From contig CAMYIX010000034.1 of assembly GCA_947258615.1 (NCBI GenBank), positions 1 to 53,932 of the forward strand: a stretch of DNA of 53,932 nt. The letters are read 5' to 3'. Origin of the DNA: an uncultured Ectothiorhodospiraceae bacterium (lineage in GTDB: Bacteria > Pseudomonadota > Gammaproteobacteria > UBA9214). Positions 53,865 through 53,932 of the stretch are shown one piece after another. Below the pieces are notes generated by a model. The model was not told the DNA's origin. It worked only from the letters and a program-made list of their open reading frames with translations, and ran no database searches. Positions within the stretch are counted from its first letter, which is position 1, and every line of letters begins with the position of its first letter. The translations under genes were made by a program, and so were the position numbers.

Positions 53865-53888
53865 GTAGGGCCGAATTCATTCGGCCAA
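53865..53888. repeat. REP-like palindrome with GTAG head
   Basis: GGCCGAAT (53869-53876) and ATTCGGCC (53879-53886) form a perfect stem behind a GTAG head, typical of REP elements. It lies between the divergent ahcY and the gene starting at 53924. Confidence 0.55.
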
Positions 53889-53923
53889 CAGCTATCCTTA
53901 CCATTGGAGACAAGGAGGTCACC

Positions 53924-53932
53924 ATGTCCTAC
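53924..53932 (+). CDS. Partial CDS at the window edge
   Basis: Only the codons Met-Ser-Tyr are present. The start is supported by an ideal Shine-Dalgarno (AAGGAGGT at 53912-53919) at normal spacing. The product cannot be determined. Confidence 0.6.

Overview
The window is 53.9 kb of a GC-rich, densely coding bacterial chromosome. The gene set (rapA, rdgC, efpL/yeiP, slyD, uup, greB, trxC, trhP/yegQ, typA, pcm, two-domain polyphosphate:AMP phosphotransferase) is that of a free-living gammaproteobacterium. TusE/DsrC, several c-type cytochromes and FNR- and IscR-like sites point to a respiring, redox-flexible organism, perhaps a Chromatiales/sulfur-oxidiser relative; that placement is inference. 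I saw no tRNA, rRNA, CRISPR array, transposase, integrase or phage gene, so this looks like core chromosome with scattered palindromic repeats.

Layout. 0.07-9.7 kb: a cold-shock protein facing gltD; a cation/proton antiporter; an unknown Cys-containing membrane protein and a GIY-YIG protein; slyD and efpL; uup. 8.6-14.8 kb: a minus-strand run of secreted proteins (PD40 propeller; an M1-M28-PDZ peptidase fusion; a ChaN-PDZ protein) headed by a small DksA-type zinc finger protein. 15-22.3 kb: a patatin-like lipoprotein, a Ca2+-type P-ATPase, a DUF211 + VIT1/CCC1 pair, a secreted rhodanese, YihY and a polysaccharide deacetylase. 22.3-28.7 kb: a Bax-like glucosaminidase, a sorbosone-dehydrogenase-type propeller, then a divergent FeoB followed by a Ser/Thr kinase-like protein and a PP2C phosphatase. 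28.8-36 kb: typA, a small Arg-rich protein, dsbB, a CoA-binding protein, tusE behind an IscR-like promoter, a HIT protein, a SprT-like protein, a small cytochrome c, a MerB-type organomercurial lyase homologue and rdgC. 36-43 kb: dienelactone hydrolase, diheme cytochrome c, a small acidic protein with greB, a second copy of the small Arg-rich family behind a perfect FNR box, hemH, an AT-rich patch, an unknown secreted protein, yajD, arfB and trxC. 43-53.9 kb: rapA, polyphosphate:AMP phosphotransferase, a CBS protein, trhP, an OmpA-type coiled-coil protein, ahcY-pcm, and the first codons of a further gene.

How the parts may connect. ahcY and pcm form a logical pair, because Pcm makes the S-adenosylhomocysteine that AhcY removes. 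Stress and redox repair functions recur: TrxC, DsbB, ArfB, RapA, RdgC, TypA, Pcm. Iron, heme and sulfur handling recurs too: FeoB-like, VIT1, ChaN, HemH, TusE, cytochromes. The least explained items are the two paralogous small proteins sharing a DRRLNNI block (30751-30960 and 39385-39579), the FeoB-like protein with an altered G3 motif beside its kinase/phosphatase pair, the DUF211-VIT1 pair, and a MerB homologue that keeps its catalytic residues outside any mercury operon.
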